NCBI RefSeq assembly: GCF_001424045.1
Contig: NZ_LMQB01000028.1
Location: 192,765-256,764 of the forward strand
Length of the DNA stretch: 64,000 nucleotides
Source: Rhizobium sp. Leaf371
Lineage (GTDB): Bacteria; Pseudomonadota; Alphaproteobacteria; Rhizobiales; Rhizobiaceae
Direction: 5' to 3'
Part shown: positions 27,788 to 36,393 of the stretch, one piece after another
How positions within the stretch are numbered: position 1 is the stretch's first letter
Layout of the letters: every line of letters begins with the position of its first letter
The notes under the pieces: generated by a model
The model's database searches: none
Told to the model about the DNA's origin: nothing
The model's input: only the letters and a program-made list of their open reading frames with translations
Program-made: the position numbers and the translations under genes

Positions 27788-27929
27788 ATTGTATTTTCGC
27801 AGGTTGTTGAGAAGCGATGGCACATGGGCGGCGGGCGGTCTCCCGGCGACAGATAACGAAGATGGGCGGCGGGATCACGAGGATCGCCCCGCCCATATCA
27901 ATGCGTCGTCTTCAGCCGCCGGTCATGCG

Positions 27930-28175
27930 CTACGGCTTGCGGCGCAGCACCATTCCGGCGTGGTGGAGACTGCCGTCTCCGAAATCGCCATCCGCTGTGA
28001 AACCGGTATCGTCCACGTAGTCGATGTGGTCGCCGCTCACGACATACCGTCCCTGGTAAGCGCTCTCACGGGTTCCCCGCGCTTCGTCGTAACGACCGTT
28101 CGGCAGCAGCCGGTGGCGAATCTGGCCGTCGTCCGTTTGCCAAAGACCGAGGTAAGGATGGAATGATTGTTCCAT
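27930..28175 (-). CDS. Atu4866-like small beta-barrel protein
   Basis: Protein of 81 residues matching the Agrobacterium Atu4866 family: HPYLGLWQTDDGQIRHRL, LLPNGRYDEARGTRESAY, the SAYQGRYVVSGDHIDYVDD strand and DDTGFTADG, ending HHAGMVLRRKP. The family is a small lipocalin-like beta sheet of unknown ligand, about the same length. It follows the SDR gene by 14 bases on the same strand, so the two are probably co-transcribed and answer to the divergent LysR regulator. Function unknown. Confidence 0.8.
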   Translation of the reverse strand: MEQSFHPYLGLWQTDDGQIRHRLLPNGRYDEARGTRESAYQGRYVVSGDHIDYVDDTGFTADGDFGDGSLHHAGMVLRRKP

Positions 28176-28189
28176 TGGCGTGAGTGTCC

Positions 28190-28912
28190 TCAGTTCGGCG
28201 ACCGTGTCGGGCGAACGACGATCTCGTTGATATCCACGTCGTCGGGCTGCTCGATCGCGAATCGGACGGCGCGGCCGATGGCGTCCGGGGTGAGGGCGAT
28301 GGCACGGTAGGCCTTCATCGCATCCACGGCGACCGGATCGGTGATCGTCGCGGCCAGTTCACTTTCCACGACGCCGGGATGAATGCAGGTGACGCGAAGA
28401 TCGTCATGTTCCTGCCGCAGCCCATCGGAGATCGCCCGGACGGCGAACTTGGTTGCGCAGTAGACGGCGGCCGTCGGCGAGACGCTCAGCGCGCCGATCG
28501 AGGCGATGTTGATGATATGGCCAGAGCCGCGCGCCGTCATCTCCGGCAGAACGGCGGCGACGCCGTAGAGAACGCCCTTGATGTTGACGTCGATCATGCG
28601 ATCCCATTCCTCTACTTTCAGCGAGGCCATCAGCGACAGCGGCATGATGCCGGCATTGTTGATGATGACATCGATGCGACCGAAAGCGTCTCTGGCGGCC
28701 TCGGCAAAGGCGGCGACGTCAGCGCGGTCGGTCACGTCGAGTGTCCGGACCATGACCTTGGCGCCTTCGGCCCGAAGCTCGGTTGCGAGGCTTTCCAGCC
28801 GGTCGAGGCGCCGGGCACCGAGCACCAGGGTGGCGCCGGATTTCGCGAGTTCACGCGCAATGCCGGCGCCGATGCCGCTGGAAGCGCCTGTGATAAGAAC
28901 GATCTTTTCCAT
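28190..28912 (-). CDS. SDR-family oxidoreductase
   Basis: Classical short-chain dehydrogenase of 240 residues. Cofactor motif TGASSGIGAG (residues 7-16), NNAG near 85, catalytic Ser in INIASIGALS and Tyr-Lys in YCATKFA. A D of the LDVTD segment and basic residues after beta-2 (GARRLDRL) suggest NADP(H). It is divergent from a LysR regulator 105 bases away and precedes the Atu4866-like gene; this SDR plus LysR layout usually means substrate-induced expression. Substrate unknown. Confidence 0.88.
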   Translation of the reverse strand: MEKIVLITGASSGIGAGIARELAKSGATLVLGARRLDRLESLATELRAEGAKVMVRTLDVTDRADVAAFAEAARDAFGRIDVIINNAGIMPLSLMASLKVEEWDRMIDVNIKGVLYGVAAVLPEMTARGSGHIINIASIGALSVSPTAAVYCATKFAVRAISDGLRQEHDDLRVTCIHPGVVESELAATITDPVAVDAMKAYRAIALTPDAIGRAVRFAIEQPDDVDINEIVVRPTRSPN

Positions 28913-29017
28913 AGTCTCTGCCTTTTCGTTGCAGGTTTCGATGGACAGAGACTAGATCATGGCGATTGTAGCGAGAAGCCGCTTATCCGTATCTACCAAG
29001 GTAAGGAATTCTAACCA

Positions 29018-29902
29018 ATGAACGTCGATCTGAACGCGCTGTCCGTTTTCGTTCTCGTTGCCGAAGAGCGAAATTTCCGCGCCGCTGCGGATCGCATGGG
29101 CGTCACCCGATCCGCCGTCAGCCAGACGATCCGCCGGCTCGAGGAGACGCTCGGCATCGCTCTCGTCACGCGGACGACACGGAGCGTCACCTTGACCGAG
29201 GCGGGCGAGCAGCTCTATCGGAGTGCGGCACCGGCGGTGGCCGAGATGCATGCGGCCATGGAAAGTGCGAGCGTTCCCTCCGGCCCGCCGCGTGGACGGC
29301 TGCGGCTTGCCGTTTCCTCCATCGCCGAGAGCTTTCTGACCGGGCCGCTGCTTGCGACCTTCGCGGAGGCGCATCGTCAGGTGAAGCTGCATATCACGGT
29401 GACGGACGAGGAGTTCGACATCGTGGCCGAGGGCTATGATGCGGGGGTCCGGCTCGGCGAGGTGATCGCGCAGGATATGATCGCGATACCGGTCTCGGCC
29501 GAGCAGCGTCAGCTGCCGTTCGCATCGCCGGACTATCTTCGCGCCCATGGCACCCCGTCCCATCCGCGCGAGTTGAGCGACCGGCGCTGCATCGGCTGGC
29601 GCGCCGGCGTCCATCTTGCGCCCTATCGCTGGGAGTTCGAGGAAGACGGAAAAGCGTTCTCGGTTGCGGTCGATGATGCCATCACGACGACCGACATGGC
29701 GTTGATGATCCGCCTCGCCGTGGCCGGGGCGGGCATCACGTTCGGCCTGGAGGAAAGTTTTCGCGCGCCCGTCGCGCGCGGCGAACTGGTGCCGCTGCTG
29801 GAGCCGTTCTGTCCCCGGTTTCCCGGCTTCTACCTCTATTATCCGAACCGCCACAATATGGCGCCGAAGCTCCGGGCCTTCATCGATCACCTCAAGCGCT
29901 GA
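29018..29902 (+). CDS. LysR-family transcriptional regulator
   Basis: Regulator of 294 residues: N-terminal winged helix-turn-helix (about 1-60, FVLVAEERNFRAAADRMGVTRSAVSQTIRRLE region) and a type II periplasmic-like effector domain. It is divergent from the SDR gene at 28912, the usual arrangement for a LysR regulator and its target. The 105-base gap contains a small inverted repeat TACC-AA-GGTA (28994-29003) just upstream of the regulator start, a possible half of the operator. No inducer can be named. Confidence 0.9.
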   Translation: MNVDLNALSVFVLVAEERNFRAAADRMGVTRSAVSQTIRRLEETLGIALVTRTTRSVTLTEAGEQLYRSAAPAVAEMHAAMESASVPSGPPRGRLRLAVSSIAESFLTGPLLATFAEAHRQVKLHITVTDEEFDIVAEGYDAGVRLGEVIAQDMIAIPVSAEQRQLPFASPDYLRAHGTPSHPRELSDRRCIGWRAGVHLAPYRWEFEEDGKAFSVAVDDAITTTDMALMIRLAVAGAGITFGLEESFRAPVARGELVPLLEPFCPRFPGFYLYYPNRHNMAPKLRAFIDHLKR

Positions 29903-29962
29903 TGCGCAGGGGACCCCGCATCTTTCCCGTCGGCAGCACTCTTTCCGTCGTGGCATGTGAAA

Positions 29963-29983
29963 GGGGCGGGACCTTTCGGCCCC
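29963..29983. terminator. Candidate bidirectional terminator between lysR and DUF992 genes
   Basis: GGGGC (29963-29967) and GCCCC (29979-29983) flank an 11-base loop in the gap between two convergent genes. The stem is short and there is no clear T-run, so this rests mainly on position. Confidence 0.3.
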
Positions 29984-30030
29984 ACCCCCATCGTTCTCTT
30001 TCAGGTCAATTCGCCGTCAGATCATAGCCT

Positions 30031-30561
30031 TCAGCTTGCGGGACGCAGCTGCAGGCGGGAGATGCCGGCGGCGACGTTAAGGCCGGTCCCGGCCTGCGTG
30101 CTCAGCGGCTGGAGGCCGAAATTCTTGGCGTTGCCACCGACAAGGGCGTTGGCGCCGAGACCAAGGCCGACGGCGGCACTGGCCGACGCGCCGACATAGG
30201 TGCCGGCGAGGCTGCCCTGACCAACCGTGGTCGGCACCGTGTTGACGACGATCCAGCGCAGATAGGACGTGCCGGTGATGCCGACGTCGATGCCGAGCTT
30301 GCCGATCGTGCCCGTATACCGTTCCGTCTTTCCGCCGCGTTGCGCGAAGGTACAATCGACGGCCTTGCTCGACCCGATCAGCAGACCGATGCCGCCGGCC
30401 ACCTCGCAGGACAGCGTGCCCAGGCGCTCACGCGGCTCGTCTGCAACGACGCGGCTGTGATGCTTCTTGGCAGGCGTCTTGGCAGGCGTCATGTCCGCCG
30501 CCGACGCGGTGGTGCCGACGGCAAGGGTTGCAGCAAGGGCGAGGATGAGGGTCTTCTTCAT
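30031..30561 (-). CDS. DUF992 family exported protein
   Basis: Exported protein of 176 residues, signal peptide MKKTLILALAATLAVG to about ASA-ADM, then a short Lys/Pro-rich linker (TPAKTPAKKHH). The body starts LGTLSCEVAGGIGLLIGSSK and contains GKLGIDVGITG and TYVGASASAAVGLGLGANAL, the pattern of the DUF992 family common in rhizobia. Function unknown; periplasmic or outer-membrane-associated location is likely. Start at the ATG at 30561. Confidence 0.82.
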   Translation of the reverse strand: MKKTLILALAATLAVGTTASAADMTPAKTPAKKHHSRVVADEPRERLGTLSCEVAGGIGLLIGSSKAVDCTFAQRGGKTERYTGTIGKLGIDVGITGTSYLRWIVVNTVPTTVGQGSLAGTYVGASASAAVGLGLGANALVGGNAKNFGLQPLSTQAGTGLNVAAGISRLQLRPAS

Positions 30562-30655
30562 AGGATACTCCGATATTGACGATGTGCGTTGTGGTCGTGT
30601 GTGATGTGTGTTGGGGAGCCGAGCGCCGAAACGCGCCCGTGATCGGGCCGCAGTC

Positions 30656-30913
30656 TCAGGCCGCTGTAGGCGCGACGATCTCGATGTCGCTGACGACGCG
30701 GCGCGGCGACAGGTCGGCCGCGATGCCGATGGCCATCTCGATCGCCTCACAGCTTGGGGCTGTGCCCGAGAGGAGGACGTGGTCGTCGCGGACGGAAACG
30801 TCGATCCGGCACTCTTCCAGCCCATAGGTATAGGCAAGGACGCAGGCGATCGTCGCTTCGGTCGAGCCGAGGTCCGGCGTCAGGACGCCGTTCGAAAGAA
30901 CGGGGAACAACAT
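30656..30913 (-). CDS. BON-domain protein
   Basis: Protein of 85 residues that is essentially one BON domain (about 17-80): an alpha helix ATIACVLAY, strands RIDVSVRDDHVLLSGTAPS and the RRVVSDIEIV end. BON domains bind membranes or small molecules in envelope stress proteins. There is no signal peptide from the ATG at 30913 (ribosome site GAGGC); a TTG start 54 bases upstream would add a basic N-terminus but has no ribosome site. It lies among stress-type small genes (DUF992, CsbD). Confidence 0.75.
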   Translation of the reverse strand: MLFPVLSNGVLTPDLGSTEATIACVLAYTYGLEECRIDVSVRDDHVLLSGTAPSCEAIEMAIGIAADLSPRRVVSDIEIVAPTAA

Positions 30914-30989
30914 GATGGCTCTGCCTCTCAATCGGGCTTTTGGTCGAACTTTCGGCCGGTCGCTCAAGGTAAGATCGTTTCGCCTGCGA

Positions 30990-31017
30990 CCCGGCTCCCG
31001 AGGGGGCGGGAGCCGGG
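30990..31017 (-). terminator. Strong hairpin downstream of the CsbD gene
   Basis: CCCGGCTCCCG (30990-31000) and CGGGAGCCGGG (31007-31017) make a perfect 11-base stem with a 6-base loop, 12 bases past the csbD-like stop. No T-run follows, so termination may be Rho-assisted or the hairpin may protect the 3' end. Confidence 0.55.
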
Positions 31018-31029
31018 AGCCATGGCGGC

Positions 31030-31209
31030 TTATTTCAGCGCGTCCTTGACGGCATCCTTGGCCTTGCCGATCGTGCTCTGGGTCTTGCCCTCGACCTTGT
31101 CGGCCTTGCCTTCGGCTTCGAGGCGCTCGTTGCCGACCAGCTTGCCGACGGCTTCCTTGATCGTGCCCTTGACGTCCTTGGCTCCGCCTTCGATACGGTT
31201 CTTGTCCAT
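31030..31209 (-). CDS. CsbD family stress protein
   Basis: Small hydrophilic protein of 59 residues, MDKNRIEGGAKDVKG at the start, then GKLVGNERLEAEGKADK and a Lys/Ala-rich end. This is the CsbD fold: a short charged helical protein expressed under general stress in many bacteria. Ribosome site AAGGAG lies 6 bases before the ATG. A 10-base palindrome AACACGTGTT (31225-31234) sits just upstream and could be a binding site. Molecular role unknown. Confidence 0.85.
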   Translation of the reverse strand: MDKNRIEGGAKDVKGTIKEAVGKLVGNERLEAEGKADKVEGKTQSTIGKAKDAVKDALK

Positions 31210-31368
31210 TCCGGTTCTCCTTGAAACACGTGTTCAGGTTCAGATGGCAGCGAGGGTGCCGCTGTCATGACACGGACATAAGGAGGTTGGATCGGGGATT
31301 TCAGAGCGGAAAATACCAGTCCGCCTAGTATCAAATGACCTTTTTTCAGGGTTGCCGACGATTTTTCG

Positions 31369-32877
31369 CTATTTTTGTCGGCCGGGCCGTTTGGCGAGCT
31401 TGGCATCCGGCAGGCCGGTGAAGCCGCGCTCCCGCGCCCAGATGACCGCTGCGGCACGGCGGTTGACGCCGATCTTGCCGTAGAGCGAGGCAATGTGATT
31501 GCGGATCGTGTTCTTGGAGAGGTGCAGGGTGTCGCTCATCTCCGCATCGGTCTGCCCACTGCAGACCAGGCCGAGGATTTCTCGTTCCCGGTCGCTCAGG
31601 GCCACGAGTTGCGCCGACGGTGCGGCCGTCGAGGTCTGCTTCAACGTTGCCAGTCGATCGACGATCGAGCGGCTCAGCCAGGAGGTATCGGCCATCACGC
31701 TTTCGATCGCCTCCACCAGCTGCGCTTCGCTCCGGCGGCGTTCGGTCACGTCCTGGAGGGCCCAGATGACGCATTGCTCGTCGTTGATCTCGACGCGCTC
31801 GGCCGAGACGAGGCATTCGGCGAAGGCACCGTCCTTCTGCTTCATACGCATCGGCTCGTCGCGCACGAAGGTGTTGTCGCGCAGCTTCTGTTCCAGGCCA
31901 CGGCGCGCGACAACATCGTCCCACAGGTGCAGCTCGCCGGCCGTCCGGCCGATGACATCGCTGGCGGCATAGCCCGAGATCTGCAGGAAGGCGTCGTTCG
32001 CCTCGGTGAAGACGAAATCGTCCAGCCGCGAGATGGCTGCGGGGGCAGGCGACAGGCGGAAGGATTTCGAGAAACGCTCCTCGCTCTGGCGCAGGGCGTT
32101 CTGCGCCTTCCGGCGCGCGTCCAGATCGGCGAAGGTGAAGAGCATGCACGGCTCCTCCACCACGGCGATCGGCTCGCCGGCGACGATCACCAGCCGGTCG
32201 CCACCGGCCGGCAGCGGCACCAGCGCCTCGCGATGCCGGATGACGCGGCCCTCGCCGAGCTTCGTCAGCGCGTCCTCGCCGCTCTCGCAGTTGGAAAACA
32301 GCCCGATCGCCTCCACCGTGCGACCGATGATGTCTTCCTTCATGAAGCCGGTCATTTCCAGAAAGCCCTGGTTGACGCGAATGAACCGCTGGTCGTCCAG
32401 ACGGCAGATGAGGCCGGGGGCGGGGTTGGCATTGAAGGACCGCTCGAACCGCTCCTCCGCTTCGAAGCGGGGCGTCTCGTCGCGGATGACCAGCGCCAGA
32501 ACGGCCTCGTCCGCGTCTTTGCCGGCAATCGCCATGCTCCGGTTCGTATGCACCCAGGCAGTATCGAGATCGCTCGCCGGCGAGATCTCCACGGTCACGT
32601 CCTCGACGGTTTCGCCCGCCAGAAGACGCTCGATCGGATACTCTCCTTCCTCCAGCGGGTGATTGTTGCGGTAGCGCAGGGTGAAGGTCCGCCGATAGCC
32701 TTTCGCGTCGCCGCCGAGGTCGGCAATGGTCTCGACGCGGTGCATCGCGAGCGCAGCGGCGTTGGCGAAGGTGATGCGACCCTTCTCATCGAGGAAGATG
32801 ACGCCTTCGCTGATGCCGCCGAGGAATTCCTGAAGGGTGGCTCGGTCGAGGCTCGGGGCTTTCAGGCGTTCGGGCAT
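31369..32877 (-). CDS. Triple-PAS LuxR-type transcriptional regulator
   Basis: Soluble regulator of 502 residues with three PAS domains (about 10-140, 145-270, 275-395) followed by a short helical linker and a LuxR-type helix-turn-helix (about 425-485; LSDREREILGLVCSGQTDAEMSDTLHLS region, NTIRNHIASLYGKIGV). It has no kinase or receiver domain, so signals sensed by PAS must act directly on DNA binding. The start ATG at 32877 has GGAAG before it. It lies downstream of a DedA gene on the same strand, 37 bases apart. Targets unknown. Confidence 0.86.
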   Translation of the reverse strand: MPERLKAPSLDRATLQEFLGGISEGVIFLDEKGRITFANAAALAMHRVETIADLGGDAKGYRRTFTLRYRNNHPLEEGEYPIERLLAGETVEDVTVEISPASDLDTAWVHTNRSMAIAGKDADEAVLALVIRDETPRFEAEERFERSFNANPAPGLICRLDDQRFIRVNQGFLEMTGFMKEDIIGRTVEAIGLFSNCESGEDALTKLGEGRVIRHREALVPLPAGGDRLVIVAGEPIAVVEEPCMLFTFADLDARRKAQNALRQSEERFSKSFRLSPAPAAISRLDDFVFTEANDAFLQISGYAASDVIGRTAGELHLWDDVVARRGLEQKLRDNTFVRDEPMRMKQKDGAFAECLVSAERVEINDEQCVIWALQDVTERRRSEAQLVEAIESVMADTSWLSRSIVDRLATLKQTSTAAPSAQLVALSDREREILGLVCSGQTDAEMSDTLHLSKNTIRNHIASLYGKIGVNRRAAAVIWARERGFTGLPDAKLAKRPGRQK

Positions 32878-32914
32878 GTTGGTCTTCCGGTTGATGCGGC
32901 GGAGGCAGGAACGG

Positions 32915-33466
32915 CTATCGGGTCTGGGAGCGGACGACCATGGTGGTTGCCACAATCGCAAGGACCAGAGCCGCCAGCGCGATGAGAAGGTGGATGTGCA
33001 GGCGCAGATGGCCGAACAGGGTCTGCACGGCATTGCCGAAGAGGAAGCCGATGGCGGTGATCGCGGCGCCCCAGAGACAGGCGGCAATGCCGTTCAGCAC
33101 GAGAAAACGCAGCGCGGAAATATTGGTCCGGCTGATCAGCAGAGGGCTGATGATGCGCATGCCGTAGATGAAGCGGAAGGCGAGGATGAAGCCGACCGGA
33201 TACCGCTCCAGCAGACCTTTCGCGCGGCGCATGGCCGGGGTCGCCTCAAGCCGCGCGACGAAGCGAAACCGCGCGGCATGGCGACCGATCAGGAAAAACA
33301 GCTGGTCGGCCACGAACGAGCCGAACGCCGCAGCGGCTGCGACCTGCCAATAGACGAGCAGGCCGCGATGGGCGAGGACGCCGCCGAGGAAGGCAACGGC
33401 CTCCCCCTCGACACCCGCGCCGATGAGAACGGCCCAGATGCCGTAGGCGGAGATCAGCGCTTCCAA
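32915..33466 (-). CDS. DedA family membrane protein
   Basis: Membrane protein of 183 residues of the DedA/SNARE-associated family, now linked to lipid carrier flipping and membrane homeostasis. Family marks are the N-terminal GVEGEAVAFLGG (the ExE-type acidic segment), FGSFVADQLFFLIGRHAARF and the arginine-rich FRFIYGMRIISPLL. The only in-frame start is a TTG at 33466 with a poor ribosome site. A good ribosome site and ATG at 33513 open a 19-residue frame in another phase that ends inside the DedA start region, so translation may be coupled, or a frameshift may separate a better start. Confidence 0.85.
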   Translation of the reverse strand: MEALISAYGIWAVLIGAGVEGEAVAFLGGVLAHRGLLVYWQVAAAAAFGSFVADQLFFLIGRHAARFRFVARLEATPAMRRAKGLLERYPVGFILAFRFIYGMRIISPLLISRTNISALRFLVLNGIAACLWGAAITAIGFLFGNAVQTLFGHLRLHIHLLIALAALVLAIVATTMVVRSQTR

Positions 33467-33513
33467 ACAGCGCCGCCCAAAATCCGCGCACCGCGCCCCG
33501 AACCCCCGGCCAT
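33454..33513 (-). CDS. Possible leader peptide overlapping the DedA start
   Basis: Nineteen-residue frame beginning MAGGSGRGARIL with ribosome site GGAGGG 6 bases upstream. It ends at 33454, 10 codon-equivalents past the start of the DedA frame, and overlaps it in a different phase. It could couple translation to the weak TTG start of DedA. It could also mark a frameshift in the DedA N-terminus. No homology is claimed. Confidence 0.35.
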   Translation of the reverse strand: MAGGSGRGARILGGAVWKR

Positions 33514-33655
33514 ATGTAACCCTCCATCAACGATCGCTTTTCAAGATAGCTCTCGATCGCGCTTTTTGAAGAGCGCGACGGACCGGAGATGAAAAGGTCT
33601 CATGTGATGAAGACCGTGACCCGCCATCGTCGCTGCGGGGCAGGCGGTTCTTGCC

Positions 33656-34855
33656 TCAGACGCGTTCGAAGGCCACTGCAATACCCTGGCCGACGCCGAT
33701 GCACATCGTCGCGAGCGCGCGGCGGTGGCTTCCGAGCGAGAGTTCGAGTGCGGCCGTTCCGGCGATGCGGGCACCGGACATTCCCAAGGGATGCCCGAGA
33801 GCGATGGCGCCGCCGTTGCGGTTCACATGGGCGGCATCCTCCGGAATGCCGAGCCCCCGCAGGACGGCGATGGCCTGGGAGGCGAAAGCCTCGTTCAGTT
33901 CCACCACGTCGAAGTCTGTCGGCGAGAGGCCGAGGCGTGCCGTCAGCTTCTGTGTCGCCGGCACGGGGCCGATGCCCATGACCCGCGGCGGAACGCCGGC
34001 CGCAGCACCCCCGAGGATGCGCGCGATCGGGGTCAGGCCATGACGTCTGGCCGCGGCTTCGGACGCGATGATCAGCGCCGCCGCGCCATCGTTGACGCCG
34101 GACGCATTGCCCGCCGTGACGGTGCCCGTCTTGCTGACGGATCTCAGGCCCGCAAGCGCCGCAAGGCTCGTCGCGCGGGGGTGCTCGTCCTTGGCGACGA
34201 CGAGCGGATCGCCCTTGCGCTGGGGAACGCTGACCGGGGTTATCTCGCGCTCGAGACGACCATTCGCCTGCGCGGCGGCGGCCTTCTCCTGCGAACGGAC
34301 CGAGAAGAGGTCCTGGTCTTCTCGCGAGATGTGAAAATCGGCAGCGACGTTGTCGCCGGTCTCCGGCATGGAATCGACGCCGTAAAGCGCTTTCATCTGC
34401 GGGTTGACGAAACGCCAGCCGATCGTCGTGTCATGAATTTCCGCCTGACGGGAATAGGCCGTCTCCGCCTTGGGCATGACGAAGGGGGCGCGGCTCATGC
34501 TTTCCACGCCGCCGGCGATCATCAGCTCGGATTCGCCCGAGCGGATTGCCCGCGCAGCGCTGATCACCGCATCCATGCCGGAGCCGCAGAGGCGGTTGAT
34601 CGTCGTACCGCCGACCGTGAGCGGCAGGCCGGCGAGCAGGAGCGACATGCGGGCGACATTGCGATTGTCTTCGCCGGCCTGATTGGCGCAGCCGAAAATC
34701 ACGTCATCGACGGCCTCCCAATCGACGGCGGCGTTGCGTGCCATCAGCGCTTTCAGCGGCACGGCTCCCAGATCGTCGGGGCGGACGGACGCGAGCGCGC
34801 CGCCGAAGCGGCCGATCGGCGTGCGGATATAGTCGCAGATGAAAGCCTCTGGCAT
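33656..34855 (-). CDS. pcaF: 3-oxoadipyl-CoA thiolase
   Basis: Thiolase of 399 residues, the final beta-ketoadipate step: 3-oxoadipyl-CoA plus CoA gives succinyl-CoA and acetyl-CoA. The acyl-enzyme cysteine is C90 in [12 protein letters not shown], with H355 in [11 protein letters not shown] and C385 in CIGVGQG. The family start [19 protein letters not shown] is typical of PcaF. It begins 15 bases after pcaJ in a pcaI-pcaJ-pcaF operon. Other acetyl-CoA acetyltransferases look similar, but the operon context makes pcaF the best name. Confidence 0.93.
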   Translation of the reverse strand: MPEAFICDYIRTPIGRFGGALASVRPDDLGAVPLKALMARNAAVDWEAVDDVIFGCANQAGEDNRNVARMSLLLAGLPLTVGGTTINRLCGSGMDAVISAARAIRSGESELMIAGGVESMSRAPFVMPKAETAYSRQAEIHDTTIGWRFVNPQMKALYGVDSMPETGDNVAADFHISREDQDLFSVRSQEKAAAAQANGRLEREITPVSVPQRKGDPLVVAKDEHPRATSLAALAGLRSVSKTGTVTAGNASGVNDGAAALIIASEAAARRHGLTPIARILGGAAAGVPPRVMGIGPVPATQKLTARLGLSPTDFDVVELNEAFASQAIAVLRGLGIPEDAAHVNRNGGAIALGHPLGMSGARIAGTAALELSLGSHRRALATMCIGVGQGIAVAFERV

Positions 34856-34869
34856 GGGCTCAGCTCCTT

Positions 34870-35559
34870 CTAGAGTTCGGGCACGACGAGATCGACGACC
34901 GGGGCGGCGACATGGAGCGGCGCACCCGTCATGGCCTGCAGATCGTCCATCGACAGGGCCGCAAGCTTCTCGCGCACCAAGAAGCGGCCATCCGCGATGT
35001 CGATGACGGCGTGGCTGGTATAGACCCGCGTGATGCAGGCGACGCCGGTCAACGGAAAGCTGCAGGCCTCGACCAGCTTCGGCTTGCCATCCTTCGTCAC
35101 ATGCTCGGTGATGACGAAGACCTGCTTGGCGCCGTGTACCAGATCCATTGCGCCGCCGACGGCGGGAACGCCCTTGGAGCCGACCCGCCAATTGGCAAGA
35201 TCGCCGGTCTGGGCGACCTGATAGGCGCCGAGAATGGCGACGTCGAGGTGTCCGCCGCGCACCATGGCGAAGCTGTCGGCATGGTGGAAGAAGGCGGCGC
35301 CCGGGTTCAAGGTCACGGCTCGCTTGCCGGCATTGATCAGATCCCAGTCTTCCTGTCCGGGCGGCGGTGGCTCGCCGAAATCGAGAATGCCGTTCTCTGT
35401 GTGGAAGATCGCCCGGCGACCGGGCGGCTGATAGCGCGCCACCATTTCGGGAAAGCCGATGCCGAGATTGACATAGGCGCCGTCTTCGATGTCCTGCGCG
35501 GCACGCCAGGCGATCTGGGCGTTGGAAAGTTTGATGTCGTCGAGGCTTTCGGTGCTCAT
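34870..35559 (-). CDS. pcaJ: 3-oxoadipate CoA-transferase subunit B
   Basis: Beta subunit of succinyl-CoA:3-oxoadipate CoA-transferase, 229 residues. Marks are IAWRAAQDIEDGAYVNLGIG and the catalytic glutamate in FHTENGILDFG, which accepts CoA, and VGGAMDLVHGAKQVFVITEH. Its start overlaps the pcaI stop by 4 bases (ATGA), fitting 1:1 subunit synthesis. A longer open frame upstream in the same phase is only the shadow of pcaI. Confidence 0.94.
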   Translation of the reverse strand: MSTESLDDIKLSNAQIAWRAAQDIEDGAYVNLGIGFPEMVARYQPPGRRAIFHTENGILDFGEPPPPGQEDWDLINAGKRAVTLNPGAAFFHHADSFAMVRGGHLDVAILGAYQVAQTGDLANWRVGSKGVPAVGGAMDLVHGAKQVFVITEHVTKDGKPKLVEACSFPLTGVACITRVYTSHAVIDIADGRFLVREKLAALSMDDLQAMTGAPLHVAAPVVDLVVPEL

Positions 35560-36263
35560 GCGTAGGATACTCCGGCCCGAATAAGGTCTTCTTCCTGCTG
35601 CGGATGTTCGACCTCTGCGATGCGATTCACGAAGAGGCCCGGCGTGACGACATGCTCCGGATCGATCTCGCCGGGCGCGACGATCCGGGACACCTGCGCG
35701 ATCGTCGTCGTCGCGGCCATGCACATCAGCGGATTGAAGTTCCGTCCGGCCTTGTTGTAGGTCAGATTGCCGTGGCGATCGCCCAAATACGCCTTGACGA
35801 TGGCGAAATCCGCCTTCAGCCAGCGCTCCTGCACGTAGTGGCGCCCGTCGAATTCGGCGATCGGCTTGCCTTCGGCAAGCTCGGTGCCATAGGCGGTCGG
35901 GGTGTAGAAGGCGGGAATGCCGGCGCCGCCTGCGCGGATGCGTTCGGCCAGCGTGCCCTGGGGCACGAGTTCCAGCTCGATCTCGCCGGCGAGATAGCGA
36001 TCCGTGAAGGCACGGGGATCGGACGAGCGCGGAAACGAGCAGATCATCTTGCGCACCATGCCGGCGTCGATCATCGCGGCAATCCCGATGCGGCCGTTGC
36101 CGGCATTGTTGTTGATCACGGTGAGCCCGGTCGGGCGCCTGTCGATCAGGGCATGAATGAGTTCGATCGGTGCGCCCGATCCGCCAAAGCCGCCGATCAT
36201 GATGGTGGCGCCATCGCCGATATCCTTGACCGCGTCGGCCGTGTTCTTGACCGTCTTGTCCAC
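35556..36263 (-). CDS. pcaI: 3-oxoadipate CoA-transferase subunit A
   Basis: Alpha subunit of the same CoA-transferase, 235 residues. The CoA-binding glycine motif is IMIGGFGGSGAPIELI (about 20-36), followed by INNNAGNGRIGIAAM. First gene of pcaIJF, divergent from pcaR. The operator palindromes at 36348-36378 sit about 85-115 bases upstream of its start. It activates 3-oxoadipate for thiolysis by PcaF. Confidence 0.94.
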   Translation of the reverse strand: MDKTVKNTADAVKDIGDGATIMIGGFGGSGAPIELIHALIDRRPTGLTVINNNAGNGRIGIAAMIDAGMVRKMICSFPRSSDPRAFTDRYLAGEIELELVPQGTLAERIRAGGAGIPAFYTPTAYGTELAEGKPIAEFDGRHYVQERWLKADFAIVKAYLGDRHGNLTYNKAGRNFNPLMCMAATTTIAQVSRIVAPGEIDPEHVVTPGLFVNRIAEVEHPQQEEDLIRAGVSYA

Positions 36264-36347
36264 TGCGTCCTCCTCGGGGAACCGGATCTTCCATCAGCCG
36301 GCGATGCGAAACGATAAGGCGATCGCCCATCGACGGCAATGGCGTTG

Positions 36348-36378
36348 TGCGATATCGTGTATTTGTTGCGATATCGCA
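36348..36378. promoter_or_regulatory. Twin palindromic operators between pcaI and pcaR
   Basis: TGCGATATCGCA (36367-36378) is a perfect 12-base palindrome; TGCGATATCGTG (36348-36359) is a near copy 19 bases away. The longer string GTTGCGATATCGCAC (36365-36379) closely resembles the Pseudomonas PcaR site GTTCGATAATCGCAC as I recall it. Position just before the pcaR ribosome site and upstream of pcaI suits autoregulation plus control of pcaIJF by PcaR. Confidence 0.7.
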
Positions 36379-36393
36379 CAAAGGAGTTGAGCC

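Noticed and set aside
31210-31330. EcfG general-stress promoter before the CsbD gene
   Set aside because: Expected from family habit, but no GGAAC to CGTT pair at the right spacing is visible.
33558-33577. Hairpin CGCGCT/AGCGCG as terminator of pcaF
   Set aside because: Only 6 base pairs, about 80 bases past the stop and without a T-run in the right direction.
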